Shown here in pieces: positions 28,651 to 37,973 of a stretch of 64,000 nucleotides of DNA. Positions within the stretch are counted from its first letter, which is position 1. Each line of letters starts with the position of its first letter. The stretch is from Corynebacterium zhongnanshanii (GTDB taxonomy: Bacteria; Actinomycetota; Actinomycetes; Mycobacteriales; Mycobacteriaceae). Position numbers and translations under genes: made by a program. Location: positions 1,178,001 to 1,242,000 of the forward strand of contig NZ_CP061033.1 in NCBI RefSeq assembly GCF_014490575.1. The letters are read 5' to 3'. The notes below the pieces were generated by a model that saw nothing but the letters and a program-made list of their open reading frames with translations, had not been told where the DNA came from and made no database searches.

Positions 28651-28758
28651 CCCGCCACCTGAGTGTGGCGGGCCGGTTCAGCCCTTGATGTTTATGCTGC
28701 GCGTGACCACCGGTCGACCGTGGTCGAGGACGGTGTTACACAGACAACTCGAAATATA
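28651..28758 (-). promoter_or_regulatory. rpsP promoter and folded leader
   Basis: A candidate -10 (TATATT on the minus strand, 28758-28753) would give a leader of about 135 nt. The leader contains a near-perfect hairpin built on GACCAC/GTGGTC around a GGTCGACC core (28705-28725) and a perfect 8-bp hairpin CCCGCCAC / GTGGCGGG with a 6-nt loop (28651-28672). Alternatively, the second hairpin could serve as a weak terminator for ffh, though no T-run follows. Confidence 0.45.
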
Positions 28759-28804
28759 CTAGTAGCAGATGCCCGTTTTTCCAAGCCGGTGGCACCGGCG
28801 CGTC

Positions 28805-30394
28805 CTACTTCTTCGGGAAGTTCAGCTTGGACAGGTCGATGTTGTCGAACCCTGGGGGCAGCTCCTCCTGCATCTTCTTCAGGTCCTTCATCGACGGCAT
28901 TCCCCCGCCCATGCCCGGCATTCCCGGCATTCCACCCATGCCTGGCATCTGCGGGTTTTGAGCGCGACGGTTGTTGCGGGCGTTCTTACCCTTCTTCCCC
29001 TTCTTGCCCTTGCGGTGATTCTTCTGCTTCTTCGTGGCGGACATTCCACCGCCCATGCCGAACTGGTTCATGGCCTTGCCCATCATCTTCTTCGCCTCGA
29101 AGAAGCGGTCCACCAGCTGGTTGACCTCGGACACAGACACACCGGAACCATTGGCGATGCGCTTGCGGCGAGACGCGTTCAAGATCTTCGGATCCTGACG
29201 CTCCGCAGGGGTCATGCCTCGAATGATGGCCTGGATGCGGTCCAGCTGCTTCTCGTCGACCATGTCCGCCATCTTGGACATCTGCGAGCCACCCGGGAGC
29301 ATCTTCAGGATGTTGCCCAACGGCCCCATCTTGCGGATCATCATCATCTGATCCAGGAAGTCCTCCAGCGTGAGCTCGCCGGACATCATCCGGGCGGCAG
29401 AATCCTCGGCCTTCTTCTGATCCAGAACCTGCTCAGCCTGCTCGATCAGGGTCAGCACATCACCCATGCCCAAAATACGATTGGCCATGCGGTCCGGGTG
29501 GAACACATCGAAGTCTTCCAGTTTCTCACCCGTGGAGGCGAACATAATGGGTTTGCCGGTGACCTCACGGATCGACAGAGCAGCACCACCGCGGGCGTCG
29601 CCATCCAATTTCGTCAGGACCACACCGGTGAAGTCCACGCCATCGCGGAATGCCTCGGCGGTGGTGACGGCATCCTGACCGATCATAGAGTCGATCACGA
29701 ACAGCACTTCGTCGGGCTCCACGGCATCGCGGATGTTGCGGGCCTGCGTCATCAGCTCCTGGTCGATACCCAGGCGGCCCGCGGTATCGATAATGACGAT
29801 GTCATGCTTGGTTCGGTAGGCCTCTTCAATACCCTGCTGAGCCACCTCGACCGGATCACCATGGGACGTGCCCATTTCGTGGTCGTGGGACTCCAGGCTA
29901 GTGCCTGGGTCCGGGGCGAACACGGCCACGCCGGCGCGCTCACCCACGATCTGCAGCTGCTGAACCGCACCCGGACGTTGAAGGTCACACGCCACCAGCA
30001 TCGGCGTGTGCCCCTGCTTCGACAGGTGCTTCGCTAGCTTTCCGGCCAGCGTGGTCTTACCGGCACCCTGCAGACCGGCGAGCATAATCACTGTGGGCGG
30101 GTGCTTCGCCAAGTGCAGGCGCCGGGTCTCCCCACCCAGGATCTGTTGGAGTTCCTCGTTCACAATCTTGATGACCTGCTGCGCTGGGTTCAGCGCCTCG
30201 GACACCGCCGCGCCGTTGGCACGCTCCTTCACTCGCTGGATAAACGCGCGCACCACGGGAAGGGACACATCGGCTTCCAGCAGCGCCAGGCGAATCTCCC
30301 GGGCTGTGGTGTTGATGTCTTCCTCGGTCAACTTACCCTTGCCACGAAGCCCCTTGAGGGCACCTGACAGGCGATCTGAAAGCGACTCAAACAC
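28805..30394 (-). CDS. ffh: Signal recognition particle protein Ffh (SRP54)
   Basis: GTPase that binds signal sequences and 4.5S RNA and docks with FtsY. 529 residues: N domain, G domain with AGLQGAGKTTLAGKLAKHL (P-loop), DTAGRLGIDQELM and TKLDGDARGGAAL, then the methionine-rich M domain (KMGPLGNILKMLPGGSQMSK). A Lys-rich segment and a Gly/Met/Pro-rich repeat tail (MPGMGGMPGMPGMGGG, about 480-500) follow. It lies downstream of amt, separated by a hairpin. Confidence 0.97.
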   Translation of the reverse strand: MFESLSDRLSGALKGLRGKGKLTEEDINTTAREIRLALLEADVSLPVVRAFIQRVKERANGAAVSEALNPAQQVIKIVNEELQQILGGETRRLHLAKHPPTVIMLAGLQGAGKTTLAGKLAKHLSKQGHTPMLVACDLQRPGAVQQLQIVGERAGVAVFAPDPGTSLESHDHEMGTSHGDPVEVAQQGIEEAYRTKHDIVIIDTAGRLGIDQELMTQARNIRDAVEPDEVLFVIDSMIGQDAVTTAEAFRDGVDFTGVVLTKLDGDARGGAALSIREVTGKPIMFASTGEKLEDFDVFHPDRMANRILGMGDVLTLIEQAEQVLDQKKAEDSAARMMSGELTLEDFLDQMMMIRKMGPLGNILKMLPGGSQMSKMADMVDEKQLDRIQAIIRGMTPAERQDPKILNASRRKRIANGSGVSVSEVNQLVDRFFEAKKMMGKAMNQFGMGGGMSATKKQKNHRKGKKGKKGKNARNNRRAQNPQMPGMGGMPGMPGMGGGMPSMKDLKKMQEELPPGFDNIDLSKLNFPKK

Positions 30395-30435
30395 GGTTGA
30401 ACGCGTCTCCCTACAACGATGGTGAACAATAAGTA

Positions 30436-30464
30436 ATCTCCCCCACTGTAACAGCGAGGGAGAT
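30436..30464 (-). terminator. Hairpin between amt and ffh
   Basis: Outer stem ATCTCCC / GGGAGAT and inner stem CTGT-A-ACAG form one long hairpin 8 bp after the amt stop. No long T-run follows on the minus strand, so it may terminate weakly or allow read-through into ffh. Confidence 0.55.
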
Positions 30465-30471
30465 AGTAAAC

Positions 30472-31809
30472 CTAAAGCTTCACTGAAGAGTCCTGGAACT
30501 CGTAGTTGTAGGCCTCTTCACCGTGGTGAGAGGTGTCGATTCCCACGCTCTCTTCGTCGCTGCTAATGCGCCAGCCCAGGGTCTTCTTCAGGATCAACGC
30601 GATCACTGTGGTGACCACAGCGCAGTAGACGGCGGCGATGACTGTGATGAGGATCTGCACCACGAGCAGCTTCGCGCCTTCTACGCCACCTCCGGTGAAC
30701 AGTCCGGTATCGGTCGCGAAGAGGCCGCAGGCGATGGTGCCCCATACTCCAGCAACCAGGTGCAGTCCCACCACGTCCAGGGAGTCGTCGAACTTGAAGA
30801 CGTACTTCATGCCCACGCCCACCGCGGCGAGCATGCCGCCGATGAAGCCGATGATGATGGACGTCAGCGGGGTCATGTCTCCTGCTGCCGGCGTGATCGT
30901 CACCAGACCTGCCACCACACCCGACGCCGCGCCCAGCGATGTCACGTGCTTATCCCGGATGCGCTCGACCGCCAGCCAGCCCAACATCGCCGCACAGGTC
31001 GACGCCGTGGTGTTCACCCATGCCAGTCCCGCCATGCCATCTGCGGCGAATGCGGAGCCGGCGTTGAAGCCGAACCAACCAAACCACAGCAGCGCTGCAC
31101 CCAACATCACCAGCGGCAGGTTGTGGGGGCGTTCCTTGGTTTCCATGAAGCCCATCGAGCGGCCAATGATGATGGCCAGAACCAGGCCAGCAACACCGGC
31201 GTTAATGTGCACCACGGTGCCACCGGCGAAGTCGATCGGCTGAATGTTCGCGACGAGCTCGCCGCTTTCCTCGTGGGTTCCGAACAGCAATGCTGCCACA
31301 GAGCGCTCGCCGTCACCGAGCCAGCCGCCGCCCCACACCATGTGCGCCATGGGGAAATAGGACGCGGTGATCCAGATGGCGACGAACACCATCCAGGTGC
31401 GGAACTTCACGCGATTGGCCAGGGATCCGGCGATAATCGCCACGGTAATCATGGCGAACGTCACCTGAAATGCAATATCAATCACGTTCGCGTAGCCATT
31501 GGCTCCCACAACGTACTTACCGTCGGAATCAACGATGGCGTTGGTGAGGCCGAAAAACTCCAGTGGGTTGGAAAAGATTCCGGCGATGGACTGGGTTCCG
31601 TAGGACATGGACCATCCCCACAGCATGTAGAGCACGCCCACCACGCCCATGGATCCGAAGACCATCATCATCATGTTCAGCGCAGACTTTTGGCGCGACA
31701 TGCCGCCATAAAACAGGGCCAGTGCCGGAGTCATCAGAAGCACCAGGGCCGCGGAGACCAACATCCACGCGCTATTGCCACTGGCCAGTGAAATTTGTTC
31801 GGGAGTCAT
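30472..31809 (-). CDS. amtB: Ammonium transporter (Amt family)
   Basis: Trimeric membrane channel for ammonium/ammonia. 445 residues, eleven predicted transmembrane helices. Family marks: ALFYGGMSRQKSALNMM at the first helix, the twin-histidine pore residues in GGTVVHINAGVAGLV and in VGLHLVAGVWGTIACG, and GLAWVNTTASTCAAMLGW. The C-terminal tail is 50 residues, acidic. No glnK (PII) or glnD gene follows, although these normally accompany amt in this neighbourhood. The upstream gap shows no AmtR-like box. Confidence 0.95.
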   Translation of the reverse strand: MTPEQISLASGNSAWMLVSAALVLLMTPALALFYGGMSRQKSALNMMMMVFGSMGVVGVLYMLWGWSMSYGTQSIAGIFSNPLEFFGLTNAIVDSDGKYVVGANGYANVIDIAFQVTFAMITVAIIAGSLANRVKFRTWMVFVAIWITASYFPMAHMVWGGGWLGDGERSVAALLFGTHEESGELVANIQPIDFAGGTVVHINAGVAGLVLAIIIGRSMGFMETKERPHNLPLVMLGAALLWFGWFGFNAGSAFAADGMAGLAWVNTTASTCAAMLGWLAVERIRDKHVTSLGAASGVVAGLVTITPAAGDMTPLTSIIIGFIGGMLAAVGVGMKYVFKFDDSLDVVGLHLVAGVWGTIACGLFATDTGLFTGGGVEGAKLLVVQILITVIAAVYCAVVTTVIALILKKTLGWRISSDEESVGIDTSHHGEEAYNYEFQDSSVKL

Positions 31810-31909
31810 ACTCTCGTCCTTTACGTCAAAACATCACTCATGGTGTACGAAGTGAAGTAAACACCGTCAATGTTTCCGATCATGGTGCGCGAATGTTTCA
31901 TGCAGATAA

Positions 31910-31940
31910 AAGAAAACCTGCTGTTGTTAACAGCAGGTTT
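31910..31940 (-). terminator. Intrinsic terminator downstream of ftsY
   Basis: AAACCTGCTG / CAGCAGGTTT, perfect 10-bp stem with a 7-nt loop. On the minus strand it is followed by TCTTTTATC. It separates ftsY from the amt promoter region. Confidence 0.88.
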
Positions 31941-31987
31941 CATGAGTCGAAAGTTGTGAGTGTGTGAGGACGTAACCAGTGAGGATG

Positions 31988-33433
31988 CTATCCCAGCAGC
32001 GCGTCCACGAAGCTTTCCACCTCGAATGGCGCCAGATGATCGGCACCCTCACCCAGGCCCACGAGCTTCACGGGAACGCCCAGCTCCTCCTGAACCTGGA
32101 ACACAATTCCGCCCTTGGCCGTACCATCCAGCTTGGTCAGCACCACGCCGGAGATGTCCACCACATCCCGGAAAATCCGGGCCTGCGCCAAACCGTTTTG
32201 GCCCACCGTGGCGTCCAGCACCAGCAGAACCTCGTCCACCTTGGCCTTCTTCTCCACCACGCGCTTGACCTTCCCCAGCTGGTCCATCAGACCAACTGAG
32301 GTGTGCAACCGCCCGGCGGTATCCACCAGAACAACATCCACGCCTTGGTCGATGCCGGTCGCGACGGCGTCGAAGGCAACGGAGGCAGGATCGGCACCTT
32401 CCTTACCTCGGACGGTATCGGCACCGACGCGGCGCCCCCAGGTCTCCAGCTGGTCAGCCGCGGCGGCGCGGAACGTATCCGCCGCACCCAGCAGCACCTT
32501 GTTGCCCATGCCCACCAACACGCGAGAGAGCTTGCCCGTGGTGGTGGTCTTACCCGTTCCGTTCACACCCACCACCATGATCACGGCTGGCTTGCCTTCG
32601 TACGGCATCGCCTTGATCGAACGATCCAGCTCCGGCTTGCCGGCGGAAATAAGCACCTCGCGCAGCATCGCGCGCGCCTCTTCCTCGCTGGACACGCCCT
32701 GCACAGCGATGCGCTCGCGCAGGTCCTCCACCACCTTCATGGTGGTTGCAGCGCCAAGGTCCGCCATGATCAAAGTGTCCTCGATCTCCTCCCAGGCATC
32801 CTCATCCAAGTCACCCGCGGACAGAATGCCCAGCACGCCGCGGCCGATGACGTTCTGTGATTTCGCGAGGTTTCCGCGCAGCTTGCCCAGGCGGCCCTGG
32901 ACAGGGGCGATCTCCTCGCGGGTTTCGGACTCCGTCTTTTCGGGGACGTCCACCAGGGTGGAGTCCTCGGATACCTCAACGGTCTCATCGGAGATGTCTG
33001 GCTCTGGGGCTGGTTCGGGTTCTGGTTCTGGGGTTGGCTCTGGTTCTGGCTGGGGCTCTACTACTGGCTCGGGTTCTGGAGCAGGCTCTGGCTCCGGCGC
33101 CTCGACGGGCCGCTCCGGAACATCCAGCACCTCATCATCCAGGTGCTGAACGGGCTCCAGCTGAGGCTCAGCGACCTTCTCCTTCTCCCCCACAGGATCC
33201 GTCACCGTCACACCGCCGATAGTGGACGTTGCCTCCTCAGTGCCGCCCGAGGTGAAGTTAAACCCACCCTGGGCCTTGTAGTCACCGCTGGACGGCTTCT
33301 TCTGCTCCAGCTCATCCTTCTTCTGGAAGGAGACCTGCTTCGCCTTGCTGCGCTTCAAGCCCAGCAGAATGAGCAGCCCCACAATCACCAGGAGCGCGAC
33401 AACACCAACAATGATCCACGACGTAACGTTCAT
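31988..33433 (-). CDS. ftsY: Signal recognition particle receptor FtsY
   Basis: Membrane-associated GTPase partner of Ffh. 481 residues from the ATG at 33433: one transmembrane helix (about 5-26), an acidic A domain with a long Pro/Glu repeat (PEPEP-type, about 115-150), then the NG domain with GVNGTGKTTTTGKLSRVL, LVDTAGRLHTSVGLMDQ and LTKLDGTAKGG. An upstream ATG thirteen codons earlier exists but is not preceded by a ribosome site. Its neighbours smc and amt are the usual ones, but an esterase gene and lysX now lie between smc and ftsY. Confidence 0.95.
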   Translation of the reverse strand: MNVTSWIIVGVVALLVIVGLLILLGLKRSKAKQVSFQKKDELEQKKPSSGDYKAQGGFNFTSGGTEEATSTIGGVTVTDPVGEKEKVAEPQLEPVQHLDDEVLDVPERPVEAPEPEPAPEPEPVVEPQPEPEPTPEPEPEPAPEPDISDETVEVSEDSTLVDVPEKTESETREEIAPVQGRLGKLRGNLAKSQNVIGRGVLGILSAGDLDEDAWEEIEDTLIMADLGAATTMKVVEDLRERIAVQGVSSEEEARAMLREVLISAGKPELDRSIKAMPYEGKPAVIMVVGVNGTGKTTTTGKLSRVLVGMGNKVLLGAADTFRAAAADQLETWGRRVGADTVRGKEGADPASVAFDAVATGIDQGVDVVLVDTAGRLHTSVGLMDQLGKVKRVVEKKAKVDEVLLVLDATVGQNGLAQARIFRDVVDISGVVLTKLDGTAKGGIVFQVQEELGVPVKLVGLGEGADHLAPFEVESFVDALLG

Positions 33434-33507
33434 ACCTACCAGTTGTACTTCAATACTGGCGCTCATGTGCAATGAACACAGGGCTTTACGGCGCTAGGAT
33501 GAGTACC

Positions 33508-34794
33508 ATGCTGGATACGCTGCGATCTTTATCGCTTGTCAGCACACCCATCACGATTGTGAGCTGGGTGTGCATCATCCTCGGACTGATCGGCACCGCC
33601 CTCATCGTCCCGTCAGGCAAACGCCTCAAAACCATCGCCATCGCGTGGGGCATCAGCATCGGCATCGCGCTGGCCGTGGTCCTGGCGATCGAGCTGGTGC
33701 TGAAGATGACCTTCGACGAACTCAAACCCATCGTCATCCTCGCCATCACGCTGTGCGGTTGCTGCCTGCTCACGTTCGCTGCCAGCATCTTCATGCATTG
33801 GCGTTCTCTTCTGGGCGTGGCACCCCTGGCACTGTCGCTCATCGGCACCCTGCTTCTCGCGAACCAGGCCTACGTGCTCTACCCCACCGTCCACGCACTG
33901 GAAACTAAGGCGGACCTGGAGACCGCCACGGTGGACGACCTTCCCGCCGCCTTAAAGAGCATCCCGCTCCCGTCATGGAAGCCGCCCCGCTCCGGATTAC
34001 GAGACCATGGTGTGTTGGTGCGCCATCAGCCGCCCGCGCCGGCGTCGGGATTTAATTCTCGCGACGCCGTGGTCTACCTGCCACCGGCGTGGTTTAGTGA
34101 GCCCCGGCCACAGCTGCCCGTGCTGGTGCTGATGCCCGGTTCCCCCGGCGATCCCGAACAATGGTTCGCCAACGGCCACGCCGATGAGCTGGCCGACCGC
34201 TACCAACGGCAGCACGGCGGGCTAGCACCCATCATCGCATCCATTGATACTACGGGTAGTACCTTCGGCAATCCGCTGTGCACGGACTCGCCCGAGGCGA
34301 AGATCACCACGTTCGTCGCCGAAGATGTGCCCATCTGGTTGAAGAAGCAGTTCAACGCGGCCCCCGATCAGCACACGTGGACCTTGGGCGGCATGTCCTA
34401 CGGCGGCACCTGTGCGCTGCAAACCATCCTCAACCGGCCCGAGGCCTACGGAACATTCCTGGACTTTTCGGGCGAAATCTCCCCCAACGACGGCCTCAGC
34501 CACCAGTCCACTGTCAGCCGATACTTCGACGGCAGCCAAGAGCTCTTCGACGAGCGCAACCCAGAGTCCATCCTCACGCGCTCCCCGCACCCTGACCTCG
34601 TGGGCCACTTCGTGGCAGGTAAGGACGACGATCAGCCGACGGAGGACCTGAAGAGACTCAACGAGCTTGCACAACGCGCCGGGGCGAACACCACGTTCAC
34701 CATCGTGGACGGCGGGCACGACTTCGAGGCGTGGCGCCAGGCCCTCGAGCACAGTTTTAGCCTTGTGATCTCCCGTGGCGGTCTGCCAACGTAA
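33508..34794 (+). CDS. Membrane-anchored alpha/beta-hydrolase (esterase, PF00756-like)
   Basis: About 428 residues. Four hydrophobic helices fill the first 120 residues, then a presumably extracytoplasmic esterase domain: VVYLPPAWF, VLVLMPGSPGDPEQW (oxyanion region), nucleophile Ser in LGGMSYGGTCALQ and a C-terminal VDGGHDFEAW carrying the likely catalytic His. The fold is that of esterase D and corynebacterial mycolyltransferases, so a cell-envelope lipid role is possible but unproven. ATG at 33508 has AGGATGAG upstream; ATG at 33499 is an alternative. Its 3' end overlaps the convergent lysX gene by 38 bp. Confidence 0.78.
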   Translation: MLDTLRSLSLVSTPITIVSWVCIILGLIGTALIVPSGKRLKTIAIAWGISIGIALAVVLAIELVLKMTFDELKPIVILAITLCGCCLLTFAASIFMHWRSLLGVAPLALSLIGTLLLANQAYVLYPTVHALETKADLETATVDDLPAALKSIPLPSWKPPRSGLRDHGVLVRHQPPAPASGFNSRDAVVYLPPAWFSEPRPQLPVLVLMPGSPGDPEQWFANGHADELADRYQRQHGGLAPIIASIDTTGSTFGNPLCTDSPEAKITTFVAEDVPIWLKKQFNAAPDQHTWTLGGMSYGGTCALQTILNRPEAYGTFLDFSGEISPNDGLSHQSTVSRYFDGSQELFDERNPESILTRSPHPDLVGHFVAGKDDDQPTEDLKRLNELAQRAGANTTFTIVDGGHDFEAWRQALEHSFSLVISRGGLPT

Positions 34795-37700
34795 AGGCCA
34801 ACACGTCCCGGATTGGGGTACCCGTGAGCAGCATGATGATCCGATCCACGCCCAGCCCCAGCCCCCCGGTGGGCGGCATGCCGATTTCCAGGGCGTGGAG
34901 GAACTCCTCATCCACCTCCATGGCTTCGGGGTCGCCACCGGCGGCTTTGAGGGACTGGTCCTCCAGGCGGCGGCGTTGCTCTAGTGGGTCAGTGAGCTCC
35001 GAATAACCAGTGCCCAATTCCATGCCCCAGGCCACCAGGTCCCACCGTTCTGTGAGCCCTGGAGTGGTGCGGTGCTGCCGGGTGAGTGGCGAGACCGAGG
35101 TGGGGAAATCGCAGTAGAACGTGGGTAGCGTGGTCCGGGCCTCCACGAACGTCTCGTAGAGCTCCTCGATCAGCTGTCCCTCATCCCAGGACACGCGATA
35201 GTCGATGCTTAGCTGGTCGCACAGCTGCTGTAGCTCCTCCACCGGGGTGGTGTGGTCCACCACCACCTTCGTGCCCAATTCCTCGCTGACCGCCTCGCTG
35301 ATCGCGCCACACACGCTTTTCACCGGCCACGGCTCCGCGATGGACACGTGCGTCCCATCGGGCGCATGCACCAGCTCCTGGCCGTGCAGCTGACGGGCCG
35401 CGGCCTTAATCAGTTGCTCTGCCAAGACTCGCATCGTGGTGTAATCACCGTGCGCCTCGTAGACCTCGAGGGACGTGAACTCCGGATTGTGGGAGGCGTC
35501 CACGCCTTCGTTTCTAAACACGCGCCCCAACTCAAAGATCTTCTCCGCGCCCTGCACCATCAGCCGTTTCAGATACAGCTCCGGAGCGATGCGCAGGTAC
35601 AGGTCCACGTCATAGGCGTTGAGATGCGTGGTGAAGGGCCGCGCGTTGGCGCCTCCATGCACCCGTTGCAGAATCGGTGTTTCCACTTCCATGAACCCGC
35701 CGTCGCGCAGGACCTCCCGAAACGCGGTGGTCACGGCGTTGCGGGCAGTCAGCCTCGCCACCACGGTGCCCACGGCATCCTGCTGAGAGGCTGGCGGATG
35801 GAGGGACTTTGCCTCCACCGTGAGTGATTCCGCCATCACCGACGACGTGCCATTCCGACTCGCCCCGATGGTCCCGTCCACCGCAATGATGTCCCCCAGA
35901 TCAATGGCCTTGAACTCCTGCCGAGCACTGCCTTCGCTTAAGATTTGTGCGCTGCCGTGGGCGTCGCGAATGTCGAGGAACAGCACACCGCCGAAATCAC
36001 GGCGCCTCAGGACACGTCCGGATACCCGCACCTGGCGCCCAGCCTCGGCCGTGGCCACGTCTGCGCACGTGATGCTCGGCGCCACCGCCACCGGCCACGG
36101 CTGAATCCCCCGCTCCATCAGGTGCTGTGCCTTGTCGTGGCGAATCCGGGATTGCTCGCTGACTCTGCGTTGCGTGGTGCGTTGGGCGTCGCGGACATAG
36201 TGCAGCGCCCACTGTGCCTCGGGCTGGGACCGCACCGCGTTGTGCACCGTATCCCGCCCCGTCCAATCCGGGATGAATCCCTCTGCCCGTGCCGACGCCA
36301 TGCCTACCTTTCCCAGGGATAGTGAATCGGGGAAGCACAGGTACCGCGGCAGCCACAGCGGTTGATATTTCTGGTTCGACTTATACAAGGACTCCATCTG
36401 CCAGCGCTTGGAGAGCATGCTGAGGGTCTTACGCGTCCAGCGCGTCACGGCGCCCACCGCTACCCTGTCCTCACTGGCGAAGATCTCGCGGAACACCGCA
36501 AAGTTGAGTGACACTCGGCTGACCTTGAGGTCCTCGTGGGTGCACACTCCCGCAATCATGGTCTCCACGGTTCCGTTGGGTGCCTGCGGGCCGCGGCGCA
36601 TGAGGTCCAGGGACAGGCCCGACGGTCCCCACGGGACGAAGGACAGCATGGCCACCGGCTCAGAATCCACCAGCGCTTCCACCAGAAGGCAGCGGCCGTC
36701 CTGCTCGTCACCCAGGCGGGACAGGGCCATGGAAAAGCCGCGCTCGTCAGAGGTGTCGCGCCAGGCGTCCGCCCGCTGGGAAATGGCTGCGAACTCGTCG
36801 GCAGAAATCTCGCCGTGGCGGCGGAAGCGCAGCTGCACCCCGAAGCGCTCCGCATGGGAGATGGCCTGGCGCACCGGCTTCATCACCGGGGTCTTGAGGC
36901 GGAAGGAATCCGTGTACACCACGGCCTCATCGCCCAGGTGCAGGGAGCGCAGCCCGTGGCGTTCATAGACGGCCGCTCCCCGCTCGCTGGCGCCCATGAC
37001 CGCGGGAGTCCAGCCATAGGTCATGGAGTGCTCCAGCCATGCCTGGACCGCGGCATCCCAATGGGCGGATTCACCGATGGGGTCGGCACTAGCCAGGCTC
37101 ACCCCGTTTTCCACGCGGTAGGTCACGGCCGCCGCTCCATTGGGCGCGAAGATCACGGACTTATCGCGCCGCGTGGCGAAGTAGCCCAGAGAATCCTCGG
37201 CACCGAACGCCCCGAGGAGCGCCCGCACGGCCTGCTCGTCCTGCTCGGACATCGTGTTCTCGCCTTGCTGGGAGCGCACCAGCGTAACCATCGCGGCAAT
37301 CAGAACTATTGCGGAGAGCAGCGATATCACCAGGGACACCCACAGCGGTGGGTGTCCCTGGAACAGGTCGCCATCAACGATGGAAAAGGCCATCGCATGA
37401 TTGGCCACCCACCCATAGCGGTGGTGCCCGTTGAGTGTGCCCGGCCAGTAGTGGACCAGCAGCGAGCCGATCAGGAACACGGCCACAACTCCCCCCAGCC
37501 ACACGCTTAAGGCTCGGCCCACTGCACCCTCGCGCGTCCTCACCGCGAAGTCATGACGGCGAAGAAGCATCAGGACAAGGAAGAAGGCTTGAACAGCCAC
37601 GCCCAAATAGAACAGTGGACCGTAGTAGTGGTGATCAATGCGCGTGTTCTCATCAGCGAGCATCACTGCAATGTTCGCGCCGTTGAGCAGCGCCAACCCG

Positions 37701-37942
37701 CCGATCGCTATGCACCACGCCAGCCTTTTACCCCGGGAGAGCCCCAACCCCAGGAGGAAAAGAATCACCGACCAGGCGATGGAGTCCACCGGCATGGGCA
37801 AAAACGCCAGATCCAGGATGTACGCCAGGTAGCCCAAGCGGCTTTCCACCGCACGCGAAATCGTCATCCCCAAAGACAGCAGCGCGTACAGCCAGATGGA
37901 GGTGCCGATGTAGCGTGGGAAGAATCCAGAGCGAGTTTTCAT
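34757..37942 (-). CDS. lysX: Bifunctional lysylphosphatidylglycerol synthase / lysyl-tRNA synthetase LysX
   Basis: 1061 residues in three parts. Residues 1-225 are transmembrane helices. Residues 230-570 form an MprF-type DUF2156 aminoacyl-transferase domain (GVSLASADPIGES, GERGFSM-like and WGPSGLSLDLMRR segments). The C-terminal half is a class II lysyl-tRNA synthetase with an OB fold (VRVSGRVLRRRDFGGVLFLD) and catalytic motifs (FRNEGVDASHNPEFTSLEVY, GGLGLGVDRIIMLLTG). It charges tRNA-Lys and moves lysine onto phosphatidylglycerol, giving resistance to cationic peptides in mycobacteria. GTG at 37945 is the alternative start. Convergent 38-bp overlap with the esterase gene. Confidence 0.95.
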   Translation of the reverse strand: MKTRSGFFPRYIGTSIWLYALLSLGMTISRAVESRLGYLAYILDLAFLPMPVDSIAWSVILFLLGLGLSRGKRLAWCIAIGGLALLNGANIAVMLADENTRIDHHYYGPLFYLGVAVQAFFLVLMLLRRHDFAVRTREGAVGRALSVWLGGVVAVFLIGSLLVHYWPGTLNGHHRYGWVANHAMAFSIVDGDLFQGHPPLWVSLVISLLSAIVLIAAMVTLVRSQQGENTMSEQDEQAVRALLGAFGAEDSLGYFATRRDKSVIFAPNGAAAVTYRVENGVSLASADPIGESAHWDAAVQAWLEHSMTYGWTPAVMGASERGAAVYERHGLRSLHLGDEAVVYTDSFRLKTPVMKPVRQAISHAERFGVQLRFRRHGEISADEFAAISQRADAWRDTSDERGFSMALSRLGDEQDGRCLLVEALVDSEPVAMLSFVPWGPSGLSLDLMRRGPQAPNGTVETMIAGVCTHEDLKVSRVSLNFAVFREIFASEDRVAVGAVTRWTRKTLSMLSKRWQMESLYKSNQKYQPLWLPRYLCFPDSLSLGKVGMASARAEGFIPDWTGRDTVHNAVRSQPEAQWALHYVRDAQRTTQRRVSEQSRIRHDKAQHLMERGIQPWPVAVAPSITCADVATAEAGRQVRVSGRVLRRRDFGGVLFLDIRDAHGSAQILSEGSARQEFKAIDLGDIIAVDGTIGASRNGTSSVMAESLTVEAKSLHPPASQQDAVGTVVARLTARNAVTTAFREVLRDGGFMEVETPILQRVHGGANARPFTTHLNAYDVDLYLRIAPELYLKRLMVQGAEKIFELGRVFRNEGVDASHNPEFTSLEVYEAHGDYTTMRVLAEQLIKAAARQLHGQELVHAPDGTHVSIAEPWPVKSVCGAISEAVSEELGTKVVVDHTTPVEELQQLCDQLSIDYRVSWDEGQLIEELYETFVEARTTLPTFYCDFPTSVSPLTRQHRTTPGLTERWDLVAWGMELGTGYSELTDPLEQRRRLEDQSLKAAGGDPEAMEVDEEFLHALEIGMPPTGGLGLGVDRIIMLLTGTPIRDVLAFTLADRHGRSQG

Positions 37943-37951
37943 CACACGATA

Positions 37952-37957
37952 GTTATA
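37952..37957 (-). promoter_or_regulatory. Candidate -10 of lysX (leaderless)
   Basis: Minus strand TATAAC lies 7 bp before the GTG/ATG start pair of lysX, with no ribosome site in between. Transcription from it would begin at or next to the start codon, giving a leaderless mRNA. The -35 would lie at the end of smc. Confidence 0.4.
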
Positions 37958-37973
37958 CGCCCCACCCCATACA

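Noticed and set aside
28982..29045. 4.5S RNA or other small RNA near ffh
   Set aside because: The C-rich/T-rich stretch is the reverse complement of the Lys-rich tail of Ffh; no SRP RNA fold seen.
33005..33115. Repetitive DNA resembling a minisatellite
   Set aside because: It encodes the Pro/Glu repeat of the FtsY acidic domain and is explained by protein sequence.
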